NCBI RefSeq assembly: GCF_025642135.1
Contig: NZ_CP106793.1
Coordinates: 5,672,001 to 5,736,000 of the forward strand
DNA: 64,000 nt
Direction: 5' to 3'
Source: Streptomyces cynarae
GTDB lineage: Bacteria; Actinomycetota; Actinomycetes; Streptomycetales; Streptomycetaceae
In this document: piece after piece, positions 1 through 8,321 of the stretch
Numbering within the stretch: position 1 is the stretch's first letter
Layout of the letters: every line of letters starts with the position of its first letter
The notes under the pieces: model-generated
The model's database searches: none
Told to the model about the DNA's origin: nothing
What the model saw: the letters and a program-made list of their open reading frames with translations, nothing else
Translations under genes and position numbers: made by a program

Positions 1-689
1 GCGGAGGCGAGGCCGCCGTGGCCGAGCGCCTTGATCGGGTCCAGGAGTGAGGTCTTCCGCACGGGTTTCGGCTGCTCCTTCAGGAACGCCGTGATGCACA
101 GGAAGCCGATCGCCATCAGCGTGGCCGTACCGAAGAACGGGTAGCGCCAGCTGATGTTCCCGAGCAGCGCGCCCAGCAGCGGGCCGCAGGCCATGCCGAG
201 GCCGAGTGCGGACTCGTACAGCAGGATGGCCGCGGCGCTGCCTCCGGCCGCCGCGCCGACGATCACGGCGAGGGCCGTGGAGACGAAGAGCGCGTTCCCG
301 AGGCCCCAGCCGGCCCGGAAGCCGACGAGCTGGGCGACCGAGCCCGAGGTGCCCGCGAGGCCCGCGAAGACCACGACGAAGGCGAGGCCGAGCAGCAGGG
401 TCCTGCGGCCGCCGATGCGGCTGGAGACGAAGCCGGTGACCAGCATCGCCATCGCGGTGATCAGGAAGTACGAGGTGAACAGCAGGGAGACCTGGCCGGG
501 TGTCGCCTGTAGGCCCTTGGCGATGGACGGCAGGATCGGGTCGACGAGTCCGATGCCCATGAACGCGACGACGGACGCTCCGGCGGTCGCCCACACGGCC
601 TTCGGCTGCCGCAGGATGCTGCCGGCTCCCGCGTCGAACGGGTCCACGTCGGCTGCTGTGGCGGGTTCTCCTCCTGTGGTGCTCTTCAT
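1..689 (-). CDS. MFS transporter, N-terminal part (runs off the window edge)
   Basis: The reading frame starts at the ATG at 689 and runs off the left edge, so only about the first 229 residues are seen. After a short soluble N-terminus it shows repeated hydrophobic helices, with a conserved-looking motif (GFVSSRIGGRRTLL) between early helices that fits the MFS loop 2-3 signature. It is therefore probably a proton-coupled drug or metabolite exporter in the cytoplasmic membrane; the substrate cannot be told. A GAGGAG ribosome site sits just upstream. It is divergent from the DUF6758 gene and has its own AT-rich promoter with a dyad between the -35 and -10 boxes, which suggests a local repressor, although no regulator gene is adjacent in view. 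Confidence 0.85.
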   Translation of the reverse strand, partial: MKSTTGGEPATAADVDPFDAGAGSILRQPKAVWATAGASVVAFMGIGLVDPILPSIAKGLQATPGQVSLLFTSYFLITAMAMLVTGFVSSRIGGRRTLLLGLAFVVVFAGLAGTSGSVAQLVGFRAGWGLGNALFVSTALAVIVGAAAGGSAAAILLYESALGLGMACGPLLGALLGNISWRYPFFGTATLMAIGFLCITAFLKEQPKPVRKTSLLDPIKALGHGGLAS

Positions 690-732
690 GCTCTCCTCGC
701 AGAGTCGTGGTCCGGATAGTTGGCTTATACAT

Positions 733-762
733 ATATTAAGTTAGGAGTTCTAATTAGTGCAA
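733..762 (-). promoter_or_regulatory. Promoter of the MFS gene with an operator-like dyad in the spacer
   Basis: Read on the minus strand, TTGCAC (757-762) is followed after 18 nt by TAATAT (733-738), a good housekeeping promoter. The spacer holds an imperfect dyad (738-756) with arms AAGTTAG and CTAATTA around GAGTT. A repressor bound there would block RNA polymerase. The AT-richness is striking against the 70%-GC surroundings. Confidence 0.6.
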
Positions 763-862
763 GTGTCATCTAGTTGGCGCAGGTGAAGCGGGCGTGGGGG
801 GTACACGCCGGACGGGTGATCGTCCTTGACGCGACGCGGGACGGGGAGGACCGTGGGGGCCT

Positions 863-1504
863 ATGAGGGGCGAACCCAGTTGCCCGAAGTGCGGTGGCCG
901 GGTCAGGGCTCCCGGACTCTTTGCCGACTCCTGGCAGTGCGATGTGCACGGCACCGTGCATCCGCTGCAGCCCGTGATCCCGCCCAGCGTCGAGGCCCTC
1001 AGCGTCGTGGTGCACCGCGCCCGGGTGCCGGTGTGGATGCCGTGGCCGCTGCCGGTCGGCTGGCTCTTCACGGGTGTTGCCTACGCGGGTGACGACCGCA
1101 GTGGAGGCCGCGCCACGGCCGTGGCCTGTTCGGGTCCCGGGCCGCTCGGCGGCATGGGCGAGCTGATCCTGGTCGCGGAGGAACTGGGGGTCGGGCTCGG
1201 TGCGCGGTACGCGGGCATCGACGGGCCGGACCCGGGGCCGTACATGAACGTGGAGAAACCGCCTCAGGCCAAGGTGCTCGCCGTCGGCCGCCCCACGCCG
1301 CTGTGGCATGTCTCGGGCGTCCCCGGCGACCGCGCGGTGTTCGCGGGCGAGGCGCGCGGCCTGTGGCTGTGGGCGGTCGTCTGGCCGGAACAGTCGGGCC
1401 TGCTGATGTACGACGAGATGGTCCTGACGGACCTGCGGGACGCGGGGGCGGAGGTCGATCTCCTGCCGATCGGGGCGTTGTCGCCGCGCCTGCTCGAGCC
1501 GTGA
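863..1504 (+). CDS. DUF6758 family protein
   Basis: A 213-residue soluble protein starting at ATG 863 behind a GGGGAGGA element. It begins with a zinc-ribbon-like CPKCGG motif (residues 7-12) followed by a second cysteine in WQCDVHG, a possible metal site. The rest is an alpha/beta-looking domain containing ACSGPGPLGGMGEL. I recognise it as the streptomycete DUF6758 family; its function is unknown and no catalytic motif is obvious. It stands between the divergent MFS gene and the co-directional PHP gene. Confidence 0.75.
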   Translation: MRGEPSCPKCGGRVRAPGLFADSWQCDVHGTVHPLQPVIPPSVEALSVVVHRARVPVWMPWPLPVGWLFTGVAYAGDDRSGGRATAVACSGPGPLGGMGELILVAEELGVGLGARYAGIDGPDPGPYMNVEKPPQAKVLAVGRPTPLWHVSGVPGDRAVFAGEARGLWLWAVVWPEQSGLLMYDEMVLTDLRDAGAEVDLLPIGALSPRLLEP

Positions 1505-1631
1505 CACGAGCCACCGGAGGGTGCGGGACGCCGTAGGGGGCGCAGCCGACGTGCGGGTGTGACAGGGGCCCCGGAACTGCCGTTATCCTTGAGCGTCCCC
1601 TTCCGTCCCGTCACCGCCTGGAGTACGTGTC

Positions 1632-2498
1632 GTGCGCATCGACCTGCACACCCACTCCACCGCCTCCGACGGTACGGACACCCCGGCCGAGCTGGTGCGG
1701 AACGCCGCTGCCGCCGGACTGGACGTCGTCGCGCTCACCGACCACGACACCACCCGCGGCCACGCGGAGGCGATCGAGGCGCTGCCCGCGGGGCTGACCC
1801 TCCTCACGGGCGCCGAACTCTCCTGCCGGTACGACGGCATCAGCATGCACATGCTGGCCTACCTCTTCGACCCCGACGAGCCCGACCTGCTCGCCGAGCG
1901 CGAGCTGGTGCGGGACGACCGCGTGCCGCGCGCCCACGCCATGATCGCCAAGCTGCGGGAGCTGGGCGTGCCGGTCACCTGGGAGCAGGTGTCCCGCATC
2001 GCCGGTGACGGCTCGGTCGGACGGCCGCACATCGCCTCCGCCCTGGTGGAACTCGGCGTCGTCGGCAGCGTCTCGGACGCGTTCACGCCCGAGTGGCTGG
2101 CCGACGGCGGGCGCGCGTACGTGCAGAAGCACGAGACCGACCCCTTCGAGGCGATCCGGCTGGTCAAGGCCGCGGGCGGAGTGACCGTCTTCGCGCACCC
2201 GGCCGCCTCCAAGCGCGGACGGACCGTGCCGGAGTCCGCCATCGCGGACCTCGCCGCCGCCGGGCTCGACGGCATCGAGGTCGACCACATGGACCACGAC
2301 CCGGCGACCCGGGCCCGGCTGCGCGGCCTCGCCGCCGAGCTGGACCTGCTGGTCACCGGCTCCTCCGACTACCACGGCAGCCGCAAGACGTGCGTGCTCG
2401 GCGAGTACACCACCGACCCGGAGGTGTACGGGGAGATCATCCGGCGGGCCACCGGGGCGTTCCCCGTCCCGGGCACCGGCGGACCCCGCAACGCCTGA
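1632..2498 (+). CDS. PHP-domain metal-dependent phosphoesterase
   Basis: A 288-residue protein starting at GTG 1632. It carries the metal-binding PHP signatures in order: DLHTHSTASDG at the N-terminus, LTDHDTT near residue 38, a central FAHPAA and a late GSSDYHG. These are the His/Asp clusters of the trinuclear-metal PHP fold seen in histidinol phosphatase-like enzymes and in the 3',5'-nucleoside bisphosphate phosphatase family. A phosphoesterase acting on small nucleotides or sugar phosphates is likely, but the substrate is inferred only from the family. It lies about 130 bp after the DUF6758 gene, with TTATCCT near 1583 as a plausible -10 of its own. Confidence 0.85.
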   Translation: MRIDLHTHSTASDGTDTPAELVRNAAAAGLDVVALTDHDTTRGHAEAIEALPAGLTLLTGAELSCRYDGISMHMLAYLFDPDEPDLLAERELVRDDRVPRAHAMIAKLRELGVPVTWEQVSRIAGDGSVGRPHIASALVELGVVGSVSDAFTPEWLADGGRAYVQKHETDPFEAIRLVKAAGGVTVFAHPAASKRGRTVPESAIADLAAAGLDGIEVDHMDHDPATRARLRGLAAELDLLVTGSSDYHGSRKTCVLGEYTTDPEVYGEIIRRATGAFPVPGTGGPRNA

Positions 2499-2666
2499 TC
2501 CTGCCGCAGCTCCCCTCCTTCCCTCCTTCCCTCTTTTCCAGGCACCCGGCGCCCGCCGCCGTGTCCAGCCGTCGCACGCCTTAGCGCGCGGCGACGGCAC
2601 CCGGCGGTCGCGGGACGCCCGCAGCCCCATGCTCGTTGCTCGTCCGTACCTCATCGCAAGGCACCC

Positions 2667-3272
2667 ATGTTCGACGTCGCCGTTTTCGGTTCCCTCTTCC
2701 TGACCCTGTTCGTGATCATGGATCCCCCCGGGATCACCCCGATCTTCCTCGCGCTCACCGCCGGCCGCCCCGCCAAGGTGCAGAAGCGCATGGCCTTCCA
2801 GGCCGTCTGTGTGGCCGGCGGCGTCATCGCCGTGTTCGGTGTGCTCGGCCACCAGATCCTGAACTACCTGCATGTCTCCGTGCCCGCATTGATGATCGCG
2901 GGCGGGCTGCTGCTCCTGCTGATCGCCCTCGACCTGCTGACCGGCAAGACGGACGAGCCGAAGCAGACCAAGGACGTCAACGTGGCCCTGGTGCCGCTCG
3001 GCATGCCGCTGCTGGCCGGGCCGGGGGCGATCGTCTCGGTGATCCTCGCGGTGCAGAAGGCGGACAGCGTGGGCACCCAGGTGTCGGTGTGGACGGCGAT
3101 CCTCGCGATCCACGTCGTGCTGTGGCTGGTCATGCGCTACTCACTGCTGATCATCCGCGTCATCAAGGACGGCGGAGTGGTCCTCGTGACCCGGCTCGCG
3201 GGCATGATGCTCTCCGCGATCGCCGTGCAGCAGATCATCAACGGGGTCACCCGGGTCGTCCACGGAAGCTGA
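2667..3272 (+). CDS. MarC family integral membrane protein
   Basis: A 201-residue polytopic membrane protein starting at ATG 2667. It shows about six hydrophobic helices and the characteristic MDPPGITPIFLALT motif near residue 18 of the MarC/UPF0056 family, plus a central MPLLAGPGAIVSVIL motif. Family members span the inner membrane; their transport substrate is not established, and the old link to multiple antibiotic resistance is not supported for MarC itself. It is followed by a strong bidirectional terminator separating it from the convergent 50-residue gene. Confidence 0.9.
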   Translation: MFDVAVFGSLFLTLFVIMDPPGITPIFLALTAGRPAKVQKRMAFQAVCVAGGVIAVFGVLGHQILNYLHVSVPALMIAGGLLLLLIALDLLTGKTDEPKQTKDVNVALVPLGMPLLAGPGAIVSVILAVQKADSVGTQVSVWTAILAIHVVLWLVMRYSLLIIRVIKDGGVVLVTRLAGMMLSAIAVQQIINGVTRVVHGS

Positions 3273-3300
3273 GGGCCCGGGACCGGGCCCGGAACGCGCG

Positions 3301-3333
3301 GAGCCCCGTACGGCACGATGCCGTACGGGGCTC
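3301..3333. terminator. Bidirectional hairpin terminator between marC-like gene and small ORF
   Basis: A perfect 15-bp stem (3301-3315 with 3319-3333) closes on a 3-nt loop. It lies between two convergent genes and has no marked T-tract, as is usual in Streptomyces. Confidence 0.75.
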
Positions 3334-3348
3334 CGAAGTCGTCTACGT

Positions 3349-3371
3349 GTATACGCAGGTCGTATACGCAG
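3349..3371. repeat. Pair of GTATACGCAG direct repeats
   Basis: GTATACGCAG occurs at 3349-3358 and again at 3362-3371, a 13-bp period, each containing the palindrome GTATAC. It lies just after the stop of the minus-strand small gene. No function is evident. Confidence 0.5.
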
Positions 3372-3389
3372 CGCGTGTCGTCTGTGCCG

Positions 3390-3542
3390 TTACGACGCGG
3401 TCGTCTCGGCCGGGCGGATCCACAGCCGCTGCCCGATGGCCGCGGCCTGCTGAACGATCTGGTTGACGGAGGCGGCGTCCACGACGGTGGTGTCCACGGG
3501 GGTACCGTCGACATCGTCGAGTCGCATGATTTCGAAGCGCAT
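3390..3542 (-). CDS. Small conserved-looking protein, 50 aa, under a sigma-R-type promoter
   Basis: ATG at 3542, preceded by GGGAGAAG about five bases upstream, opens a 50-residue frame ending with TAA at 3390. It begins MRFEIMRLDDVDGTPV and ends QRLWIRPAETTAS. The middle (DAASVNQIVQQAAAIGQR) looks like one amphipathic helix; there is no signal peptide, cysteine or membrane segment. I do not recognise a domain. Coding is supported by the good ribosome site, codon use typical of the chromosome, and a perfect sigma-R promoter about 110 bp upstream (GGGAAT-N18-GTT). That context suggests a role in the thiol-oxidative or translation-stress response, but this is inference. Confidence 0.75.
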   Translation of the reverse strand: MRFEIMRLDDVDGTPVDTTVVDAASVNQIVQQAAAIGQRLWIRPAETTAS

Positions 3543-3631
3543 GGGCTTCTCCCTTCGTCTGGTCATCCTCCTGCGGAGAACTACTGGCGAGCGGAGCGCG
3601 GAGCGTCTGTGCCCCTCTCCTGTGAGTAGTC

Positions 3632-3658
3632 AACGGGGTGCTTGTTACAAACATTCCC
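3632..3658 (-). promoter_or_regulatory. Sigma-R-type promoter (GGGAAT-N18-GTT)
   Basis: On the minus strand GGGAAT (3653-3658) is followed after exactly 18 nt by GTT (3632-3634), matching the known sigma-R consensus GGAAT-N18-GTT for disulfide-stress genes in Streptomyces. It faces the 50-residue gene with a leader of roughly 80 nt. The same architecture precedes the mycoredoxin gene in this window. Confidence 0.65.
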
Positions 3659-3790
3659 TACGCTAAGGAAATTTTTCGAGTCTCTAATTACTGACCGGTA
3701 ATCGACTGAGTCGACGGCCGGTTTTGGTTCATGGTGCACTGATTGGGATCGGTTGTGTTCGTAGCGTCACCGCCGGGAGAATGGAGGCAT

Positions 3791-4687
3791 ATGAACGACG
3801 ACCTGGCGGCGCTCGGCGCCCGCATCGACCGAACGAACGAGCTGCTCCAGCGCATGCTCGCCGAGGTGGCGAAGACGCCCTCGACTCATGCGATCTTCGT
3901 CGACGCCGGCTACCTGTACGCCGCGGCCGGACGGCTCATCGCCGGCACCGAGGACCGCCGGGCCTTCGACCTCGACGCCGAGGGGCTGATCGACGCCCTC
4001 ATCGACAAGGCGCGCCAGGTCTTCGCGGACAGCCGGTTGCTGCGCGTGTACTGGTACGACGGCGCGAGACGCCGCATCCACACCGCCGAACAGCAGTCCA
4101 TCGCCGAACTCCCGGATGTGAAGGTACGGCTCGGCAACCTCAACGCCAACAACCAGCAGAAGGGCGTCGACTCCCTGATCCGGACCGACCTCGAATCACT
4201 CGCCCGGCACCGCGCCATCAGCGACGCGGCGCTCATCGGCGGCGACGAGGACCTGGTGTCGGCGGTGGAGGCCGCCCAGGGGTACGGGGCCCGGGTGCAC
4301 CTGTGGGGCATCGAGGCGCCGGAGGGCCGCAACCAGGCGGAACCGCTGCTGTGGGAGGTCGACAGCCAGCGCACCCTCGAACTCGACTTCTTCAAGCCGT
4401 ATGTGAGCCGCCGCACGGCCGCGACCTACGAGCCCTCCTCCACGGCCCGCCCCACTCGCGACGACGTCCGGTTCGTGGGCGCGCAGATCGCCGCCAAGTG
4501 GCTCGCCGAGCGCGGCCGGGACTCGCTGGCGGACCTGTTGCCCGGCCACCCGTACCTGCCCGGCTCCATCGACCAGGATCTGCTGGTGGAGGCGGAGGGT
4601 CTGCTGCAGTACTCGCTGCGCGGCCAGGCGGACCTGCGCCGCGCCCTGCGGGACGGCTTCTGGGAGCACCTGCAGGCGCAGTACTAG
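3791..4687 (+). CDS. NYN-domain (PIN-like RNase) protein
   Basis: ATG 3791 with GGAGG four bases upstream gives 298 residues. After a coiled-coil-like N-terminal 30 residues, the NYN/PIN-like fold is evident: HAIFVDAGYLYAAAGRLIAG near residue 36 carries the first acidic residue, VDSLIRTDL supplies the next, and ALIGGDEDLVSAVEAA the third acidic cluster followed by the GARVHLWGIE strand. NYN proteins are predicted metal-dependent nucleases acting on RNA. The C-terminal 90 residues are an unassigned helical domain. The gene is transcribed away from the sigma-R-promoted small gene across a 248-bp AT-enriched gap that probably holds divergent promoters. It converges with the hydrolase gene 18 bp downstream. 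Confidence 0.85.
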   Translation: MNDDLAALGARIDRTNELLQRMLAEVAKTPSTHAIFVDAGYLYAAAGRLIAGTEDRRAFDLDAEGLIDALIDKARQVFADSRLLRVYWYDGARRRIHTAEQQSIAELPDVKVRLGNLNANNQQKGVDSLIRTDLESLARHRAISDAALIGGDEDLVSAVEAAQGYGARVHLWGIEAPEGRNQAEPLLWEVDSQRTLELDFFKPYVSRRTAATYEPSSTARPTRDDVRFVGAQIAAKWLAERGRDSLADLLPGHPYLPGSIDQDLLVEAEGLLQYSLRGQADLRRALRDGFWEHLQAQY

Positions 4688-4705
4688 ACGGGGAGCCCCG
4701 AGGTC

Positions 4706-5575
4706 TCAGACGAGCCGGTCCCAGAAGGCGGCGAGGGCGTGGGCCGTCCCCTCCGGCTGGTCGGTGTTGGGGGAGTGCTCCGCGTGCGGGACGACGGTGC
4801 GGTGAGCGCCGAGGCGGTCCGCCATGTCGTCCAGCAGCGGGACGGGCCAGGTGTCGTCGCGGTCGCCGGACAGGACGTGCACGGGCAGGCCGACGGCGGC
4901 CAGTTCGGCCACGCGGTCGGGTTCCTCGCACAGCTGCCGGCCCGTGGCGAGGAGCTGGGCGGGGCTGTTGCTCAGCCAGCGGCGGCGCAGGTCCTCCCCG
5001 TCGGAGAGCCCCTCGTCGAGGTCTCCGGCGTCGATGTCCTCCGGCGGTTCGAAGGCCTGGATGGCGTCCCAGACCCCCGCCATGTCCAGGACGGCGAGGG
5101 CGTCGTGCAGCAGCTTGACGCGCTGCTGCTGGGGGAGGGAGATCTGGGCGGGACCCGAGGCCATCAGGGTGAGCGAGACGAACGCGGAGGGGTCGAGGAG
5201 GACGGCGGCCCGCGCGATCTGGCCGCCGAGGGAGTGCCCGAGCAGATGCACCGGCGCGCCGACGGCGTGCGCCTGCGCGATCACGTCCCGTGCCAGCTCG
5301 GCCTGCGCGTACGGTGCCTCGTCGTCCTTCGGCCCGGGGGACTCGTACTGTCCTCGCCCGTCGACGGCGACGGTCCGGTATCCGGCCGCCGCGAGAAGCG
5401 GCTGGAGGAGGAGGAAGTCCTCCTTGCTGCCGGTGAAACCGGGAAGCAGCAGGGCGGTCCCCTTCCCCCGCGCCGTCACCGCGTCGGCCTCGAGCACGGC
5501 GAACTCCCCCCGCTCGGTGGCGAGCCGGCGCGCACGGACGCCGGGGGGCGGGGTGAAGCTGGGGGGACGGCTCAT
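4706..5575 (-). CDS. Alpha/beta hydrolase
   Basis: A 289-residue protein with the alpha/beta-hydrolase core: LLLPGFTGSKED oxyanion strand, DGRGQYES, nucleophile elbow GHSLGGQ, acid LSGDRDDTWP and the late PHAEHSPNTD histidine. It is a cytoplasmic esterase or related hydrolase; the substrate is not known. I prefer ATG 5575 over the upstream in-frame start at 5605, because TACCCT (minus strand, 5588-5583) lies 7 nt before it, the geometry of a leaderless transcript. It lies downstream of the DEAD-box gene on the same strand, but a strong hairpin separates them. Confidence 0.85.
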   Translation of the reverse strand: MSRPPSFTPPPGVRARRLATERGEFAVLEADAVTARGKGTALLLPGFTGSKEDFLLLQPLLAAAGYRTVAVDGRGQYESPGPKDDEAPYAQAELARDVIAQAHAVGAPVHLLGHSLGGQIARAAVLLDPSAFVSLTLMASGPAQISLPQQQRVKLLHDALAVLDMAGVWDAIQAFEPPEDIDAGDLDEGLSDGEDLRRRWLSNSPAQLLATGRQLCEEPDRVAELAAVGLPVHVLSGDRDDTWPVPLLDDMADRLGAHRTVVPHAEHSPNTDQPEGTAHALAAFWDRLV

Positions 5576-5605
5576 GGGGGTGAGGGTACCGGGCGGAGAG
5601 AACAC

Positions 5606-5644
5606 CGATGGCCCGCCCCTGTGTGTGACAGGTGCGGGCCATCG
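5606..5644 (-). terminator. Hairpin terminator after the DEAD-box helicase gene
   Basis: An 11-bp perfect stem (5606-5616 with 5634-5644) can be extended by inner pairs. It lies 30 bp beyond the helicase stop codon and upstream of the hydrolase start. Confidence 0.65.
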
Positions 5645-5673
5645 ATGAACAGTGCCGTGGCCTACCGCGGGTG

Positions 5674-8321
5674 TCAGCCCTCCACGGGCTCCGCGACCTT
5701 GCGCGTGCGGCGTCGCGGCTTGGCCTCCGCGACGTCGTCCGCCTGCGCCGGGATCTCGGCCTCTGCCGCGACCGCCTTGCGCGTACGGCGCCGGGGCTTG
5801 ACCTCGGGCTCGTCGGCGGCCTGCGCGGGAATCGCGGCCTCGACGGCCTTGCGGGTGCGGCGCCGGGGCGTGGCCTCGGCGGCGACCTCCGCACCGTCCA
5901 CGGCAGCCTCCGGGGCGGCCTCGGCGGCCTTACGGGTGCGGCGGCGCGGCTTGGCCTCGACGGCTTCCACGGTGTCCACAGCCGCCTCGGCGGCCCTACG
6001 GGTACGCCGCGGCTTGGCCTCGGTGTCCTCCGTGGGCACGGCCTCCGCCGCCTTGCGGGTACGCCGCGGCTTGGCCGGAGCCTCGCCCTGTGCCGCCTCG
6101 CCCTCGACCGTCTCGGCGGCCGGGACCGTCTCGGCGGCCTTGCGCGTACGCCGACGCGGCTTGGCCTCGGTCGCCTCGGTCGCGGTGTCGGCAACCGGTG
6201 CGGCTTCCGCGGTCTTGCGGGTGCGGCGGCGGGGCTTGGCCTCCGTGGCTTCGGCGGTGTCCACGGCCGTCGTGGCCTCGACCTCGACCGTCTCGGCGGC
6301 CGGGACCGTCTCGGCGGCCTTGCGCGTACGCCGACGCGGCTTGACCTCGGTCGCCTCGCTCGCGGCGTCGGCAACCGGAGCCGCCTCGGCGGCCTTGCGG
6401 GTGCGGCGGCGGGGCTTGGCCTCCGTGGCTTCGGCGGTGTCCACGGCCGTCGTGGCCTCGACCTCGACCGTCTCGGCGGCCTTGCGCGTACGCCGACGCG
6501 GCTTGACCTCGGTCGCCTCGCTCGCGGCGTCGGCAACCGGAGCCGCCTCGGCGGCCTTGCGGGTGCGGCGGCGGGGCTTGGCCTCTGCGGCCTCCGCGGT
6601 GTCCACAGCGGTCTCGGCGGCTGCCGGGGTCGCTTCCGTCGCGGCGGTGGCCTCGGGCGCGACCGGGACGGGCTCGGCCGTCTTGCGGGTGCGGCGACGG
6701 CGCGGCTTCGTCTCCGTGGCCTCGACCGTCTCCACGGCCGTCTCCGCCGCCTTCGTGGCCTCCGGCGCGGCAGACTCCGCGGTCACCGGCGTCACCGGTG
6801 CCGTTGTCGCCTCCACCGGCGCACCGCCGCGCATACGGCGGCGTCGGCGGGGGTACGGCGTTCCGCCGACTCGGCGGTGTCCGTCGCGGCCGTGTCCGTC
6901 GCGGCCGTGTCCGTGGGGGCCGACGAGTCCAGCGGCGTACCGCTCCGCGTACGGCGCCGACGGCGCGGCGTACGCGACGGACGCTCGCCCTGTGCGGACG
7001 CGTCCGAGGAGCGGCGGCCGCGCGAGCCCCGGGCGCCCGTCTCGCCGAGGTCCTCGAGCTCCTCCGCCTCGAGCCCGGCGCGGGTTCGCTCCGAGCGCGG
7101 CAGGACGCCCTTGGTGCCCTCGGGGATGCCGAGGTCGGAGAACAGGTGCGGGGAGCTCGAATACGTCTCCACCGGGTCGTTGAAGTCCAGCTCCAGCGCC
7201 TTGTTGATCAGCTGCCAGCGCGGGATGTCGTCCCAGTCGACGAACGTGATCGCCGTACCCTTGGCGCCCGCGCGGCCCGTACGGCCGACCCGGTGCAGAT
7301 ACGTCTTCTCGTCCTCGGGGGACTGGTAGTTGATGACGTGGGTCACGCCCTCGACGTCGATGCCGCGCGCGGCGACGTCGGTGCAGACGAGCACGTCCAC
7401 CTTGCCGTTCCGGAAGGCGCGCAGGGCCTGCTCGCGGGCGCCCTGGCCGAGGTCGCCGTGGACCGCGCCCGAGGCGAAGCCACGGCGCTGAAGCTGCTCG
7501 GCGATGTCGGCGGCCGTGCGCTTGGTACGGCAGAAGATCATCGCCAGTCCGCGGCCCTCTGCCTGCAGAATGCGGGCGACCATCTCCGGCTTGTCCATGG
7601 AGTGTGCGCGGTAGACGAACTGCTTGATGTTCGCGACCGTCACGCCCTCGTCGTCCGGCGCGGTGGCGCGGATGTGCGTGGGCCGGGACATGTAGCGGCG
7701 CGCCAGGCCGATGACCGCGCCCGGCATGGTGGCCGAGAACAGCATGGTCTGCCGCTTGGGCGGCAGCATGTCGATGATCTTCTCGACGTCGGGCAGGAAG
7801 CCGAGGTCGAGCATCTCGTCGGCCTCGTCGAGCACCAGGCACTTGACGTGCTTCAGGTTCAGCTTCTTCTGACCGGCGAGGTCGAGGAGCCGGCCGGGGG
7901 TGCCGACGACCACGTCGACGCCCTTCTTCAGGGCCTCCACCTGGGGCTCGTAGGCCCGGCCGCCGTAGATCGCGGTGACCCGTACGTTCCGCACCTTGCC
8001 CGCGGTCAGCAGGTCGTTCGTGACCTGGGTGCACAGCTCGCGCGTGGGGACCACGACGAGCGCCTGCGGCGCGTCGGTGAGCGCCTCGGGCTTCGCGCGG
8101 CCGGCCTCCACGTCGGCGGGGACGGTGACACGCTCGAGGAGCGGGAGTCCGAAGCCCAGCGTCTTACCGGTACCGGTCTTGGCCTGACCGATGACGTCGG
8201 TGCCGGAGAGGGCTACGGGGAGCGTCATCTCCTGGATGGGGAAGGGATTGATGATGCCGACGGCTTCCAGGGCCTCGGCTGTCTCGGGAAGGATTCCGAG
8301 TTCTCGAAAAGTCGTAGTCAG
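5674..8321 (-). CDS. DEAD-box ATP-dependent RNA helicase with long basic repeat tail; 1-nt frameshift
   Basis: The N-terminal 420 residues carry every SF2 DEAD-box motif: FPIQEMTLP Q-motif, AKTGTGKT, PTREL, TPGR, LDEADEML, SAT, ARGID and HRVGRTGRAG. The cytoplasmic enzyme would unwind RNA in ribosome assembly or decay. The likely start is CTG 8321 (sequence L/M-TTTFRELG) behind GAAGAGG, since no ATG or GTG is nearby. Near codon 490 the frame ends in an unrelated tail (stop near 6792), while the -1 frame continues with about a dozen KPRRRTRKAAE-type repeats to the stop at 5674. The switch falls at a run of five Cs (G-run 6849-6853 on the plus strand); six would restore TPRRRRRMRGG. The span of 2648 nt is not a multiple of three. 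It may be a sequencing error, a mutation or, less likely, programmed slippage. Confidence 0.85.
5690..6700 (-). repeat. Degenerate repeat array encoding the KPRRRTRKAAE tail
   Basis: The helicase tail consists of alternating acidic/alanine spacers and a basic core of the type KPRRRTRK. At DNA level the most recent units are nearly identical: segments beginning at about 6139, 6319 and 6480 share over 150 nt with very few differences, with periods of 180 and 162 bp. Such near identity implies recent expansion by unequal exchange, and makes the region prone to slippage and misassembly. Confidence 0.8.

Noticed and set aside
4392..6536. 714-codon Arg/Pro-rich minus-strand frame
   Set aside because: It reads the hydrolase and the repeat tail in the wrong frame; its composition is pure GC-skew artefact.
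6100..6600. CRISPR-like spacing of repeats
   Set aside because: The repeats are 160-180 bp, in frame with a protein, and spacers are also repeated; no cas genes are present.
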